From positions 759,389 through 823,388 of the forward strand of contig JAVSML010024311.1 of the NCBI GenBank assembly GCA_038503035.1: DNA of 64,000 nt. The letters are read 5' to 3'. Positions 11,376 to 23,034 of this stretch are shown here, piece by piece (position 1 is the first letter of the stretch; the number at the start of each line of letters is the position of its first letter). A program made the position numbers and the translations under genes. The notes below the pieces were generated by a model. The model saw nothing but the letters and a program-made list of their open reading frames with translations. It ran no database searches and was not told where the DNA came from. Source of the stretch: Crocodylus rhombifer. Lineage: Eukaryota; Chordata; Crocodylia; Crocodylidae.

Positions 11376-11383
11376 TTTATAAA
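11376..11383 (+). promoter_or_regulatory. TATA box of the LTR promoter (probable)
   Basis: TTTATAAA lies 134 bp into the LTR in otherwise GC-rich sequence, where the U3/R boundary of an LTR is expected. It implies that the parent element was transcribed on the plus strand. No clear AATAAA was found downstream inside the LTR. Confidence 0.5.
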
Positions 11384-11924
11384 CAGCCCAGGCCGGAGCC
11401 TGACCAGCAGTTCCCTTCTGGCAGCCGCAGGAGCAAGATCTCTGTAGCTGAGCTGAGCGGCCTGAATTGGCGGCTGCAGCCTTACCTGGCTGACTGGCTG
11501 CGATGATGCTAGGGACGAGAACACCCTAAAGGGAGGTAGGGTTGAGAGCCCTAGAGGGGCTTGGAGTTTACGTTATGAGCGAGGAGGCTCTGTGTTGTTT
11601 ATGTTGTAGCCAGGTGGCCCGGGTTTCGGTTATAGTTACACCGGAGGACCGGGTGAGGCTGTAGGGGTGAGAGGAGGCCTCACGGGAGCTCCCCAATAAC
11701 CTGGGGACCCCGGGTGCCCAGTAGTGGCACAGGAGCAGTGCCAGTGGGGCACTGCTGTTTGCGCCGGAGTGGCGCGGTGTACGGGGGCTTGGACCCCAGC
11801 CCATGAGGGCGGCAGTTTGCCCAGTGGGGCAAATGACCCAAGAAAGGGTCAAGGGGCCAGGCACGGCTACGGCCACCTGAGCCCCAAGCACGGGAAACGT
11901 GTGGCGCGAGAGGCGCGGTGTAGG

Positions 11925-12235
11925 CCCCAGAGTGGGTGAGGCCCCAGAGGGGGCGAAGCACGAGGAGTGCGGTGTAGGCCCCAGAGGGGGCGAGGCCCCA
12001 GAGTGGGCGGCAGGCACGGTGAACGTGGCCAAGACCCCGAGAGGGGCAGCAAGCGCGGTGAGTGCAGCCAAAGACCCTGAGAGAGGCGAGAGAGGCCCCA
12101 GAGTGGGCGAAGCCCCAGAGTGGGCGGCAAGCATGGTGAGCGTGGCAAAAGACCCTGAGAGGGGCGAGAGGCGTGGCAAAAGACCCCGAGAGGGGCGAGA
12201 AAGCCCAGAGGTGGGCGAAAGGCCCTGAGGTGGTG
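11925..12235. repeat. degenerate GC-rich tandem array inside the LTR
   Basis: Units of the type GAGGCCCCAGAGTGGGCGAA and AAGACCCTGAGAGGGGCGAG recur about a dozen times with mixed spacing, alternating with GCAAGCACGGTGAGCGTGG-like blocks. Confidence 0.75.
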
Positions 12236-15200
12236 AGGCGTTGAAAGAGTACCTGGGCGAAGCAAGCCCAGGGGTGCCAGGCTAGGGGCGCTGGCGGGGA
12301 GACAGGCCCAGAGGCGCCAGACAGGGCATAGGAACACAAGGACCAGATATTGTCCACAAACGGCTGCGAGGCTTGGGGCGTGCTAAAGGGGAGGTTTGGA
12401 GGCACGCATAGCCCTTAAGGCAGGGGTGCACAGAGGTACCCCATAGGGAGTAGGGGCAGGAACATACATACCGCTCACCAGGGGGATAAAGGCAGCCTCC
12501 CATCTAAAATTATTTATCATCAAAGTCGTGGCGGGCGAGAATCCGAGGGTGCTGAGTCCACCTTGAGTGATGGTAGGGGGCGCTAGGGAGTTTACGGCCG
12601 CTCCTAGGCCCCACTCCCTCACACCAGGAAAAAGCCAACCTATTAAATGGGTACTTTGGATTGGTCTTTCATCAGTCACATGGGATGCCCATGCCCGCTA
12701 CAGGACAGGGAGGTCTGGATGAGGGAGATCCCCTGCCCTCCATAAATGCTAACCTCGTGAAGGAACATCTTGAGAAGCTGGATACCTTCAAGTCAGCCAG
12801 GCCTGGCAATGTACACCCCAGGGTACTCAAGGAGCTGGCGAGCATCATAGCCCAGCCCCTGGCACCGATCTTTAAAAACTCCTGGCGCTCTGGTGTAGTG
12901 CCTAAAGACTGGAAGAAGGCCAATGTGGTGCCTATCTTCAAGAAAGGGAGGAAAGTGGATCTGGCTAACTATAGGCCCATGAGCCTGACTTCTATCCTGG
13001 GGAAGATCTTAGAAATTTTTATTAAAGAAGCCATCCTTAATGGACTGGCCGAGGCCAACATCCTAAGGGATGTTGTGCATGGGTTTGTTGTGGGTAAGTC
13101 TTGTTTGACCAATCTCATTTCCTTCTACGACCAGGTGACCTATCACCTGGACAAGGGAGAAGAGATTGATGTCATATATCTTGACTTCAAAAAACCTTTG
13201 ATCTGGTATCCCATGATCACCTCTCAGCAAAACTAGCCAACTGTGGCCTTGGGTCCACCATGATCCGCTGGCTGGGAAATTGGCTCCTTGGTCTGACCCA
13301 GAGGGTAGTAATTGATGGCAGTCACTCATCCCCCAAGGCTCTGTCCTTGGACCCATACTGTTCAACATCTTCATTAATGATGTGGACACTGGTGTCAGAA
13401 GCAGACTGGTCAAGTTCGCCAACGACACCAAACTCTGAGGTAAAGCATCCACGCCAGAAGACAGGCAGGTGATCCAGGCTGACCTGGACAGGCTCAGCAA
13501 ATGGGCGGACGAGAACCTGATGGTGTTTAACACTGAAAAATACAAGGTTCTCCACCTTGGGAAGAAAAACCTGCAGCATCATTATAGGCTAGGCAGTGCT
13601 ACGCTGGCTAGCACTACGGAAGAAAGAGACTTGGGGGTCATCACTGACCACAAGATGAACATGAGCCTGCAGTGCGATGCTGTGGCTAGTAAAGCAATCA
13701 AAACGTTGGCTTGCATCCATAGATGCTTTTCTCAAGCAAATCCTGGGACATCATTCTCCCCTTGTACTTGGCCTTGGTGAGGCCGCAGCTGGAGTACTGT
13801 GTCCAGTTTTGGGCTCCACAATTCAAAAAGGATGTGGAGAAGCTTGAGAGAGTCCAGAGAATAGCCACACACATGATCAGAGGTCAGGAAAACAGACCTT
13901 ACAACAACAGGCTGAGAGCCATGGGGCTCTTTAGCCTGGAAAAGCACAGGCTCAGGGGTGATCTGATGGCCACCTATAAGTTTATCAGGGGTGACCACCA
14001 GGATCTGGGGGAACGCTTGTTCACCAGAGCGTCCCAAGGGATGACGAGGTCGAATGGTCATAAACTACTGCGAGACCGTTTCTGGCTGGACATAAGGAAG
14101 AACTTTACTGTCCGAGCCCCCAAGGTTTGGAATAGACTGCCACCAGAGGCAGTTCAAGCACCTACTTTGAATGCCTTCAAGAGACATTTGGATGTCTATT
14201 TTTCTGGGATCCTATAACCCCCGCTGACTTCCTACCCTTTGGGCAGGGGGCTGGACTCGATGATCTTCCGAGGTCCCTTCCAGCCCTAATGTTTATGAAA
14301 TCTATGAAATCTCCAACCCAGAGTGCTCAGGGAATTATCTAAGGTCATTGCAGGACCCCTGGCATGGTTTTACGAGCACTCGTGGTGCTCTGGTGTGATG
14401 CCAGAGGACTGGAAGAGGGCCAACATGGTTCCCATCTTCAAAAAAGGGAGGAAGGACAACCCAGGAAACTATAGGCTAGTTAGTCTTACCTCGATCATGT
14501 GTAAGCTTTTTGAGAGAATTATCCTGGCACACGTCCATGAGGGGCTAGTGGGGGAGGTTATGCTTAGGGGCAACCAACACGGGTTCATTAGACGCAGGTC
14601 CTGTCAGACCAACCTGGTGGCCTTCTATGACCAGGTCACAAAATCATTAGATGTAGAGGTAGCAGTGGATGTAGTCTTTCTGGACTTTAGGAAGGCCTTC
14701 AACACTGTCTCTCACCCCATTCTCATTAAAAAATGGACCCATTTGACACCTACACAGTCAAATGGGTTGCTAACTGGCTGGAGGGTTGTACCTAGAGAGT
14801 GATAGTGGACGGGTCTTATTTGACCTGGAGGGATGTGGGCAGTGGGGTTCCTCAGGGCTCGGTCCTTGGCCACTGTTCAACATCTTCATCAGCAACTTGG
14901 ACGAGGGGGTAAAAAGCACCCTGTTCAAATTTGCTGATGACACTAAGATGTGGGGGGATGTGGGCATGCTAGAAGGGAGGAACAGGCTACAATCAGACCT
15001 AGACAGGTTACAGGGGTGGGTGGATGAGAACAGGATGGGATTGAACACTGACAAGTGCAAGGTGATGCACCTGGGGAGGAAGAACCAGCAGCATACCTAC
15101 AGGCTGGGGAACTCCCTTCTTGTCAGTACAGAAGCAGAAAAGGATCTTGGAGTCATCACTGATACCAAGATGAACATGGGCCAGCAATGTGGGGATGCAG

Positions 15201-15850
15201 TCAGGAAGGCCAGCCGCACCTTGTCATGCATCCACAGATGCATCTCAAGTAGGTCCAAGGAGGTGATACTCCCCCACTATGCGACACTGGTCAGGCCGCA
15301 GCTGGAGTACTGTGTCCAGTTTTGGGCGTCACACTTCAAGAGAGATGTGGACATCATGGAGATGGTCCAGAGGAGGGTCACTCGCATGATCAGGGGGCAG
15401 CAGGGCAGGCCCTATGGGGAGAGGCTCAGGGACCTGAACCTGTTCAGCCTCCAGACGAGAAGGCTGAGGGGGGATCTAGTTGCCTGTTACAAACTAGTCG
15501 GGGGAACCAGCAGGCATTCGGGGAGTTCCTGTTCCCCTGAGCACCGCCAGGAGTGACTAGAGATAACAGTCACAAGCTGGCAGAGGGTAGATTCAGATTA
15601 GACATTAGGAGGCGCTACTTCACTGTCAGGGGGGCTAGGGTCTGGAACCAACTTCCAAGAGAAGTGGTGCTGGCTCCTACCCTGGGGGTCTTTAAGACAA
15701 GGCTAGACGAACACCTTGCTGGGGTTGTTTGACCCCAGGACTTTTTCCTGCCAAGGCAAGGGGTCGGACTTGATGAGCTGCTCAGGTCCCTTCTGATCCT
15801 ACAGACTATGAAACGAAGACATATGCAAATAATCTGGGAGCAGTTTACTC

Positions 15851-15962
15851 TAGATCCTTATCTCCCAACCCGAGCCCTGCAGTCGTGGGGCCCATGCTTG
15901 GAGATCTTTCCCAGCCCAGGCCCTGAGAGTGAGGAGGTCAGGCTGGGAGATAAGGATCTCTC
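15851..15962. repeat. short inverted repeat (hairpin)
   Basis: GATCCTTATCTCCCAACCC at about 15853-15871 is matched in inverted form by GGCTGGGAGATAAGGATC at about 15944-15961, with about 70 bp between. It directly follows the 3' end of CR1-A and may be part of an unrecognised MITE. Confidence 0.55.
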
Positions 15963-16144
15963 AGCTGTGGTCCCACTATTGTAGAGCAGGGTCTGGGAGG
16001 TCCCTGCTGCGGAGGCAGGATGACATTTTCCCCACCTGGGCTCCAGGTGGTGGAGCCCTTCCTGGCAGCAGGCAGGTCCCAGGGGCAGGGAGCAATCTCC
16101 CACCCCTTGCTGCCCAGATGACCAGGAGCACATTTTCTCCCAGT

Positions 16145-16332
16145 CAGGCATCTACATATGTGCTTCTGTGCAATAAGTAATTGAGCGTAAATTTGCTACT
16201 TGCATTTGCAGGTAGCAAATTTACTCCCAATTAGAGCAAATTACTGTGCACTGTCTGCACTTGTGTACAGTGATGCTTACTGCATAGTAATTATTTCTAA
16301 TCTCGAGTAGTGTCTTGTGTAGATGTGCCCAC
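16145..16332. mobile_element. MITE, GGGCATCTACAC-terminus family
   Basis: One end reads GGCATCTACATATGTGC and the other ends GTGTAGATGTGCCC, its inverted match. A central hairpin at 16187-16222 (TAAATTTGCTAC and GTAGCAAATTTA arms) is shared in position with the other copies in this window. It is non-coding. The family resembles crocodilian MITEs reported as Chompy, but I cannot confirm identity by sequence. Confidence 0.6.
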
Positions 16333-19261
16333 TAAGAATAACAGGATCCCCAAGTTCTTTTTTATCTCATTATTCAGTGCTTATATACAGTTAGCACCCT
16401 GACTGCCAATCAGAATTTGGGTTTCATTTACCTGGGAATTCAACAGAAACAGAAGTTAAACATGGGGCCATTTCCTCAACACAGCCATGATACTTACACT
16501 AGTTGAGAATCTTCTCAGTGGTCTCTTTCCCAAAATGGCTTCAGGCTGAGAATTTTAGGTGAATGTTGGTCCTACTTACCTCAATGGGAATTTTGCCATT
16601 GAGTTTAGAGGGGCAAAAGGATTTCAGTTTGTTATATGTCCTGTCAGACCAAAGATAGTGCAAAATCTGAGAACTCTCTAGTGGGTGTATAGCAAAAATA
16701 CTCTGAGATTCCCCCCTTGTGGAATATAGCATTCAAAAGTCATGGAATTTTATATTCCTATTTTCCAGATTTTTCAGGGTCTGAGTACAGAAAGGCTAGA
16801 AATCACACTATGCTTACATGTATATAGAGCAATAGGAGAAGTCTTCAGTGGCTCTTTTACATGATGTTACTCTGAAGCAAACCCAGGAGATAGCTGCCGG
16901 CATTCTTGCATCTTGCTTGCAGCTTACATTTCCAACTATGAATAAATAAAACTGGGAAAAAGATGTGTAGAGCATTAGTGAAAATCAACCTGGTGAATTT
17001 TATTCTGTGGAATCCATAAGTTCTATTTATTTTCTGTTCACAACCATTTGGACACACACAAGTCTGTTCACTGACAGGAACTCATATTCCCAAATGCATT
17101 TAGCCAAATGCAAATAAATATATCTGCATGAAATGCGCCTCTTCCTCTCATCTGTGAAGAAGGGTCAAATGATATTAAATGGAGGATGAAAAGGAAATGA
17201 GGGGGAAGAGAAAGCTCAATCTACATGCTAATAAAACGATCCTAGTATAAGAGCTTGGCAGTGTTTGCCTGAAATGCTCATTGTTATAGCTGGAGTTGGT
17301 ATGAAATTGATATTACTGTCTCTCTGAGGTAGGCAATTTGTTATTCTATCACAGATATAAGAAAGGTGGGAATGGCTATCTAGGGAGAGGAGATACTGTT
17401 TGGGCTGAGAGGTCCTGAGGCAACTGTAGCTGGGTATCTACTCTGGACAACATCGTTACCTTCTTTGTTAATAGAAGTCAAGTCCCAGAAAGAAGCAAAG
17501 TTTTAATATTGCGTAGTATGGGGACTCTGTTTCAGAGCAGTTTGAGGAAGAGACCTGCTTGCAATCACACATACATACTAGTTATATTTAAATACATTTG
17601 TGCCAAGACTCTATTAGACAATGGGATAGGGAAAAGGCATAAAGAGCACTGAGCTAATGCATGCAGTTGAATTCAGCTCAGAGGGGAAAATCTTTGCCCT
17701 TGTGTTGTCATACTGACTAAGGGACATGGGATCATGTCAGAGGAGATGAAGGGGAAATATAACCATTCCACTTGAATGTAACAATACTTGCATACATTCT
17801 GATCACTCAGCTTCGTTCACAATCTGTCTATATAAAATCCACATCCACTTGATTATATTTTATATACAGTAGATCTATATGACACTACCTGTTGTTGCAT
17901 TTTCTTACATATCCAAGATATCTAAAAGGAACAAAGGAAGAACAATATCTGTTTGCCAAGTGCAGATAGATTTATGGCTCATTTTTTATGTAAATATTCA
18001 ATTGCAAATTTCTCTTAGGTTTTGTCATTTTTGTAAATAATAAACTCTGCCTATTATAGAACTGTTTAAATAATTAATTTTTCCAGTTTTTTTTGTTTAA
18101 GTTATAAAAAAATAGAAGATATGCTTAGGGTTGAACTGAAACAAAGCAATTGTCAAAACTTTTCCTACAAATCAAAAACTCAATACTCTTTCCTGTTGGG
18201 TCAAATGAAGTATTCAATTTACAGAAGAAAGGTCTCATTTTGATTCTGAGCATTTTTTTTTTAATACAAAATAAAGAAATATCAAAACAAAAGCAATTTT
18301 GGAAACTAAACATAGAAGTATTTCATTAGGAATATGTCAAAACAAGTGGTTGCATGTTCTCCAAATTGTTTTTCTCATTTATTTTCTAGCATTTTTTGAT
18401 GAAACCATCATGATTTCACAAAGGTTTTTGCTGACACAACATTTTTTGCTGAAAAATGCTTTGCCTATGAGTTTTGCCTCTCTATTTTTGTATCAGATTT
18501 TTTTTTTTGCCTTTTGCCAGAGAAATTTTTACTAGAACTGGTAGAAAAAAATTAATCAAAACTGTCTTTTCATTTAAAATGTGTTTGTTTGGACTAAACA
18601 CTACTTCCCCTTCTCCCAATGTCTACCTTCCATGGAAAAATGAACAACTGAAAATAAAAATGTTTGATTTGTAAATACGCAGCAGCAGCTCGTGGAAATT
18701 ATAGTTTAGAGGTTTCCTGCCCTCATTCTCCTTTATAGACCACGGTTGCCAACAGGAATATATTTTCTATGAACCATCCACCTCCCAGGGTGCTCAGTCT
18801 CACAACCAGGAACAACCATGATATATTACAGATGCTCAGCATGGAGGGTTTGATACCTTGTAGAAGATATACTTCCATCCTGGAGCTCATAGCACCTATA
18901 GAGAAGAATCTGAGATGAGGAGGGAAGAAGTGGTCATGGGGAGAGGTGAGGGCTCCTAAACCACAAGTCTCTTGAAGCACAGTATTAGCATTTCTATATG
19001 GAGTTTTTCAGTTTGGGCCTGAAAATTCTGTTTTCAGAAGTTAAAATGGAGTGCTGCAGCTTTGCTGGCTCCCAGTCCTGTGGTTTGACCTGTGAACCAT
19101 TCTGAATTAATAACAGCGACTGGAAGGCTCAGGATTTGGCTCAGAGAGGAAGCCCGAAGTTTGAGTCCTCCAATCACGTTAAGTCTGAAAAAATGTGTCT
19201 GGAAACTTCCTAGGGAGAGGCTTTCTTGTGGTGCTCTATGCAGGGTAATATACAGCACACT
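16333..19261. other. no gene seen; AT-rich
   Basis: AT-rich sequence with T-runs (18250-18270, 18490-18510) and no coding signal. Short frames at 16541-17057, 18125-18674 and 18723-19301 lack domains. Confidence 0.6.
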
Positions 19262-19760
19262 GGGTTCAGCTACACAAGATGTTTACTGTGCAGCTGCCTA
19301 ATTAACTAATAAATTAACTACACATAATTGCCTAATAAAGGTCTTGCATCTACACATGTGCCCCTATTAGGATATCCAAAACTAATAAATTTGCAGAAGG
19401 GTAGTACTTGTAAATACAAATACAAGTACTACCCTGCTCCACGTGCAGCAGTGCATGTATAGATGATGATGAAGCTGGCTGGGGCATGAGGGTGCTTCAG
19501 TATGAGGACTGCCTGCTGGTTAGCCCAATGCTGAAGCATCCTCCTGCCTAGATAGCCCCTCTGCAGCACATTGAGCCTGGCTGGAGCAGTCCTGGGCTGG
19601 CAGGCTGACCCCCCCAGGCCTCCTGCCAGCTGGAGCTACTGTGACCTGGCTCACTGTGCTGCCCTTCAGGCATATCTGCAGATGTGTGCCCTGGGAGCTT
19701 CGTGGGAGCAAGAAGCTCCACAGTTTATTGCTGCCCCCTAATAGCACAGGTAGACGTGCC
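19262..19760. mobile_element. MITE, same family, about 0.5 kb
   Basis: It starts GGGTTCAGCTACACAAGATG and ends AGGTAGACGTGCCC. The core is rich in TTTACTGTGCAG and TTAATTAACT motifs. A central near-perfect hairpin at 19399-19435 has arms GGGTAGTACTTGT and ACAAGTACTACCC. Its layout matches the copies at 41604-41958 and 50043-50565. Confidence 0.65.
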
Positions 19761-19946
19761 CAGCATAAATTACCCTGGGTAGCATACTGTACTAACACAG
19801 GTCTACTCTAGGTATTTTAGACATGGAGACATATCCTACCTGTCATTCAGGAGATAGTTTTACAAACTAAATCACTTGTGATCTGTTAACACCAAGGAAA
19901 GAGAGAGGCCTGTTTTGATCAAGAAATTATTTGGATGAGTCTTTAA

Positions 19947-20435
19947 GGCTAGGGACAGACATTCAAAAAGCTAGAGGCTGAACTGATTCAACCTTTGCAG
20001 GTTAGTCTTATTTGCCCAGGTTGAACCAGTTTGTAACATGACAGACATTCTCTCTGGGGAGCGTCCGGCAGACCTGGTTCAGGTCCCTGCCGGTGGGACA
20101 GAGAGGGGGAATTACACCCCTCCCTGGCCTGCCCTCCTGGCTGGTGAGCAGAGGGATGGGGACAACCTGGCTGGGCTGGAGCAGAGGGGCCTGCCCAGAG
20201 AGGATGCTGGGGGACTCTGGTTTAACCTAAACCAGGAAGGGGTCTGGGACACACATTGTATAAACCATTTTGAGCCAAATCAGTTAAGTCTGGTACTACA
20301 TTCAGCAAGGTTTATCTCAAACCACTTTCAGCCATTTTGAAACAGGTTTATGCGTACTGAATGCCTGTTCTGTTACAGGTTTAAACCAGTTTCTGATCAC
20401 TTAAACCAGTTTATTCGTAATGTCTGTCCCTAGCC
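19947..20435. mobile_element. 489-bp PIF/Harbinger-type MITE
   Basis: It has perfect 17-bp terminal inverted repeats GGCTAGGGACAGACATT (19947-19963 and, inverted, 20419-20435), flanked by the trinucleotide TAA on both sides (19944-19946 and 20436-20438). A TWA-type 3-bp duplication is characteristic of PIF/Harbinger. The interior carries repeated GAACCAGTTT/AAACCAGTTT motifs and no transposase. Confidence 0.85.
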
Positions 20436-21399
20436 TAAGTGTTTTATTCCAGTTAAAACTGTGTATGTCCTTCCCAGAATGTATCTGTCTTCTTAGATCA
20501 ACCGGACTATTTACTTTTCTGAGCTACTAACAGTAATACGTTTGAGAGAGTGTCACTGAGCTCCAAATCCAGTTTGTCTTTTCTTAAGTGTGCCAGGCTA
20601 CCTGGCACTACAGACAAAAAAGAAAAGAAAAGAACTGAAAAGAAACTAAACAAAACGAAACGGAGGAAAAAGAATATGTGGGACTTTTGCAGATTATTGA
20701 TACCAATGAGCTATTCAGGAGTCATTTGATGCTTACATTGTATTTATGCTGGCTCAAGTATCCTTCTGGCCAAGGGATCCTGTTGGGATGAGGTTGTAAA
20801 AATGATGAGATCTCTGCAGGAAAGACCATTATCTCCTCCACTCAGTGACGGTCTTCGTAGGCAGGGAATGCAGTTTCTGTTTGATTTATCCTGTGTCCAC
20901 TTAAGCTAAGGAGGCAGGGGGTAGTACACTTTGGAAGAACCAAAATGTTGCAATCTGGGAAGCAGAGATTTTGGGTAAACAACCTGAAGTCCACAAATGG
21001 CTCAACTGCAATAGCATGAATGGAAACAATGGTCTTTCCTCGTCTAACCCCATGGAGTAATTGTCTCACATATCCAAATTTAGGTTTATTATTGACTTCC
21101 CAAACTATGATATATGTAGACAAAAGTTCTATCTAGGGATAGAACTAAGAAAAACATTGATTGGTTAGAAAAGGGGAATGGTTGTAAAGGAGTAGATAGA
21201 GCTGGTAGAACATTATTGCTTTAAGGGAGTTTAAGCATCTTCCTAGATGACTTGAAGCAACGGTGACCTACTTAAAAATCAGTGCCATGAAGTGACTTCC
21301 CACTACCATTTCGGCAGCTTTTTTCCTTGAGATTCTGGGAAATTTGCTACGTTTAGACCAAGAATCCTTATACTCACAAGATCCACTTCAACCAGGGCG
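20436..21399. other. no gene seen
   Basis: Unique-looking sequence with one purine-rich AAAAGAAAAGAA stretch near 20618-20660. No supportable coding region. Confidence 0.55.
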
Positions 21400-22020
21400 T
21401 GATTTAATTTTGAAAGGGAAATGAATTCCATGCTTGTATTTGATATGGCAATGCATGTGCTGCTCTTAATGTGCTGTACTGCATAACACTTTATATACAG
21501 GCTATAAAAGGTTGGCTGTAGGGAGGGAAGTCAGAAACAAAATCCCAAATCTTTCTCTGCCATGCAATAAAATCCACCTTTTTTCTGTCTGTGTAAATAA
21601 TTTCATTTTAGTGCACAGCCCCAGGAATGTAGGCCCATCATGAAAATATAAAATTCAATTTGAAGCCGAACATTGGCAATAAAAGTATTCCTAGGAATAA
21701 TAGTCAAAGAAGGATTACGTTCTCCTTTACCTTAGTTGCTTTTCTTCTTCTGGCAAAGTCAATAAAGGCATTTATACATTGAACTCACAAACAGCAGAAT
21801 TAATATCTGGTGAGGTTTTGTTGAATACACATACACATGTAAAATGGCTGCCAAGTGGCTCTCTTAGCCTCAGGTTTTATAAAACTGTGTGTCAAGGAAG
21901 CTGCAGAGGCCTATGCATCTGGATTATTTGTGAGGTCCAACTTCATTCCGAACTACCTCTCTGAAGTCTACTTCTTTTGGACAAAAAAAAAGACACTTCT
22001 TTTTTAAATTGTCTCCCATT
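21400..22020 (+). repeat. direct repeat copy 1 (about 0.6 kb)
   Basis: Collinear with 24620-25280, about 3.24 kb downstream, in the same orientation. The best-conserved block, 21525-21574, is identical over about 50 bases in the other copy (24764-24813). Upstream of it both copies keep CTATAAAAGGTTGGCT, a TATA-like motif, and both carry an ATGCAATAAAATC polyadenylation-like motif. Similarity fades at both ends. It codes for nothing visible. Confidence 0.8.
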
Positions 22021-23034
22021 TTATTTGCCATCATAGGATCAGAGGAAAAGACAGAAGAAAAGAAAAGGATCTTTATGATTTACCCTACATGTTCCATGTT
22101 CTCAGTATATCACTACTCACTCCTACCAACAGCTACACACACAAGTCTCACAACAGTCCCTATTTTACTTATATATTTTCTGTCAGGGGAATATTTTACT
22201 TATGTATTTTCTATCAGGGGAATCTTTTTGGTATATGCAAGTGTAGTGAGAACTGTGAACCAAAGTATGATGGCTTTCATATCATAAGTGAAACAACATT
22301 CTATATTGTAGAAGTAGCTAGGTAAATTTGTTTGGTGTCTGGGCTTAGGGCTAGAGTATAATTCAATAGCATAAAAAAGAAATTCAGAATTTTTTTGCAT
22401 GAGATATCAGCTTTATTTATACTGAATACAGATCCTTTCTGTTTATGATGTGCCCTGGAATCAAAACAGCAGTTGGAAAGAATGGTCTGGTAGCTACAGT
22501 GCTGGTTTGGCATGGCCTGCTCAGTTACACATATCTTCTGGTGTGATCTTCAGAGTCTGGCATTTGGGTCGAGTTCTGTTTTTGTTTCCAGTGTACAGCA
22601 CTCAAGTTCCCAACTGCAATGAGGTCTGCCATATACTCTCTGTGTCAAAGATGCCTGTTGTTAAAAAGCGCAATGCCTGCATGTCATAAGGTGACATGCA
22701 AGGCAATGTCACCTTAGAGAAGTCAGCAGAGCCCTGGGATGTAATCCTGTTGACATAACATGACTGCCACAAAATTCTTGACTTGTTAGAAATGACAAAA
22801 TAAGTACAATTTTTATACCAACCATATCTGAGAAATACTTCAACATTTGATGCTTCACTCTAAATAAGAACAATAAAGATGAAGTGGCTTCCATTATAAA
22901 GAGCAATAGCCATGTCAGATACCAATCAGTGTTTAACTCCATGCTTTATGAAGCAAATGTTGTATAGCTAAAAATGGGGAGCACTGTGAAGTTATTAGCG
23001 TTGTATTTTACACTTACAATTTTTGGTGCTATTA
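22021..23034. other. no gene seen
   Basis: AT-rich, non-coding. There is a local duplication of TTTTCTGTCAGGGGAATATTT-like sequence at about 22164-22225. Frames at 22009-22325 are of low quality. Confidence 0.55.

Larger units (their letters stand above)
11243..12623. mobile_element. 1381-bp solo LTR in CR1-B
   Basis: The segment begins TGTCACGGGG and ends CTCACA, with TG...CA termini, and is flanked by an exact 5-bp duplication CCAGG (11238-11242 and 12624-12628). Removing it restores the CR1-B reading frame. The start sequence does not recur at the end and there is no internal coding region, so it is a single LTR left by recombination rather than a full element. It is strongly GC-rich, has a TATA box at 11376-11383 on the plus strand, and contains a degenerate tandem array. 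A 5-bp duplication is usual for many endogenous retroviruses and for Ty3/gypsy; the family is not identified. Long minus-strand frames inside it are GC artefacts. Confidence 0.85.
11161..14310 (+). mobile_element. CR1 LINE type II (CR1-B) inserted in CR1-A
   Basis: This copy starts 5'-truncated at the pre-RT segment (GSRRKSKGNVGPLLNQMG) and is interrupted at TTDAQ|EKANLL by the solo LTR. It continues with HGMPMPATGQGGL, ANVVPIFKKGRKVDLANYRP (12910-12985), and KSCLTNLISFYDQVT (13096-13140). The palm box is degraded to FANDTKL (about 13410-13435), and the C-terminal domain (ERVQRIATHMIRGQENRPY) ends at about 14217. The 3' UTR ends in TATGAAATCTATGAAAT at about 14310. Stops and frameshifts near 13235, 13440 and 13740 show decay. 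It is the same subfamily as CR1-H at 60004-64000. No convincing target duplication is visible. Confidence 0.92.
10400..15813 (+). mobile_element. CR1 LINE type I (CR1-A), split by CR1-B
   Basis: The first half, 10400-11160, encodes the endonuclease C-terminus (LNHLGDSNHHLLEF) and the linker into RT (GVQEKWLLLKEMILQAQ ... IKDNKKSFFKYIGGKK). It stops at SAGLDD and resumes at 14311 with HPRVLRELSKVIAGPL, then VVFLDFRKAFNTVSHP, LFKFADDTKMWGDVG (about 14925-14965) and the C-terminal domain. The 3' UTR ends near 15813 with the CR1-style GACTATGAAAC tail. Frameshifts at about 10920, 14800 and 15540 inactivate it. The 5' end is truncated inside the endonuclease. The interruption (11161-14310) is a complete insertion of CR1-B. 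Confidence 0.92.

Noticed and set aside
11568..12503. Several long overlapping minus-strand frames (up to 241 aa)
   Set aside because: They come from the GC-rich tandem array of the solo LTR; repeated Pro/Leu/Ala/Gly content and three frames open at once show compositional bias.
22009..22325. Two overlapping plus frames that might be an exon
   Set aside because: AT-rich, hydrophobic by composition, overlapping in two frames, no domain.
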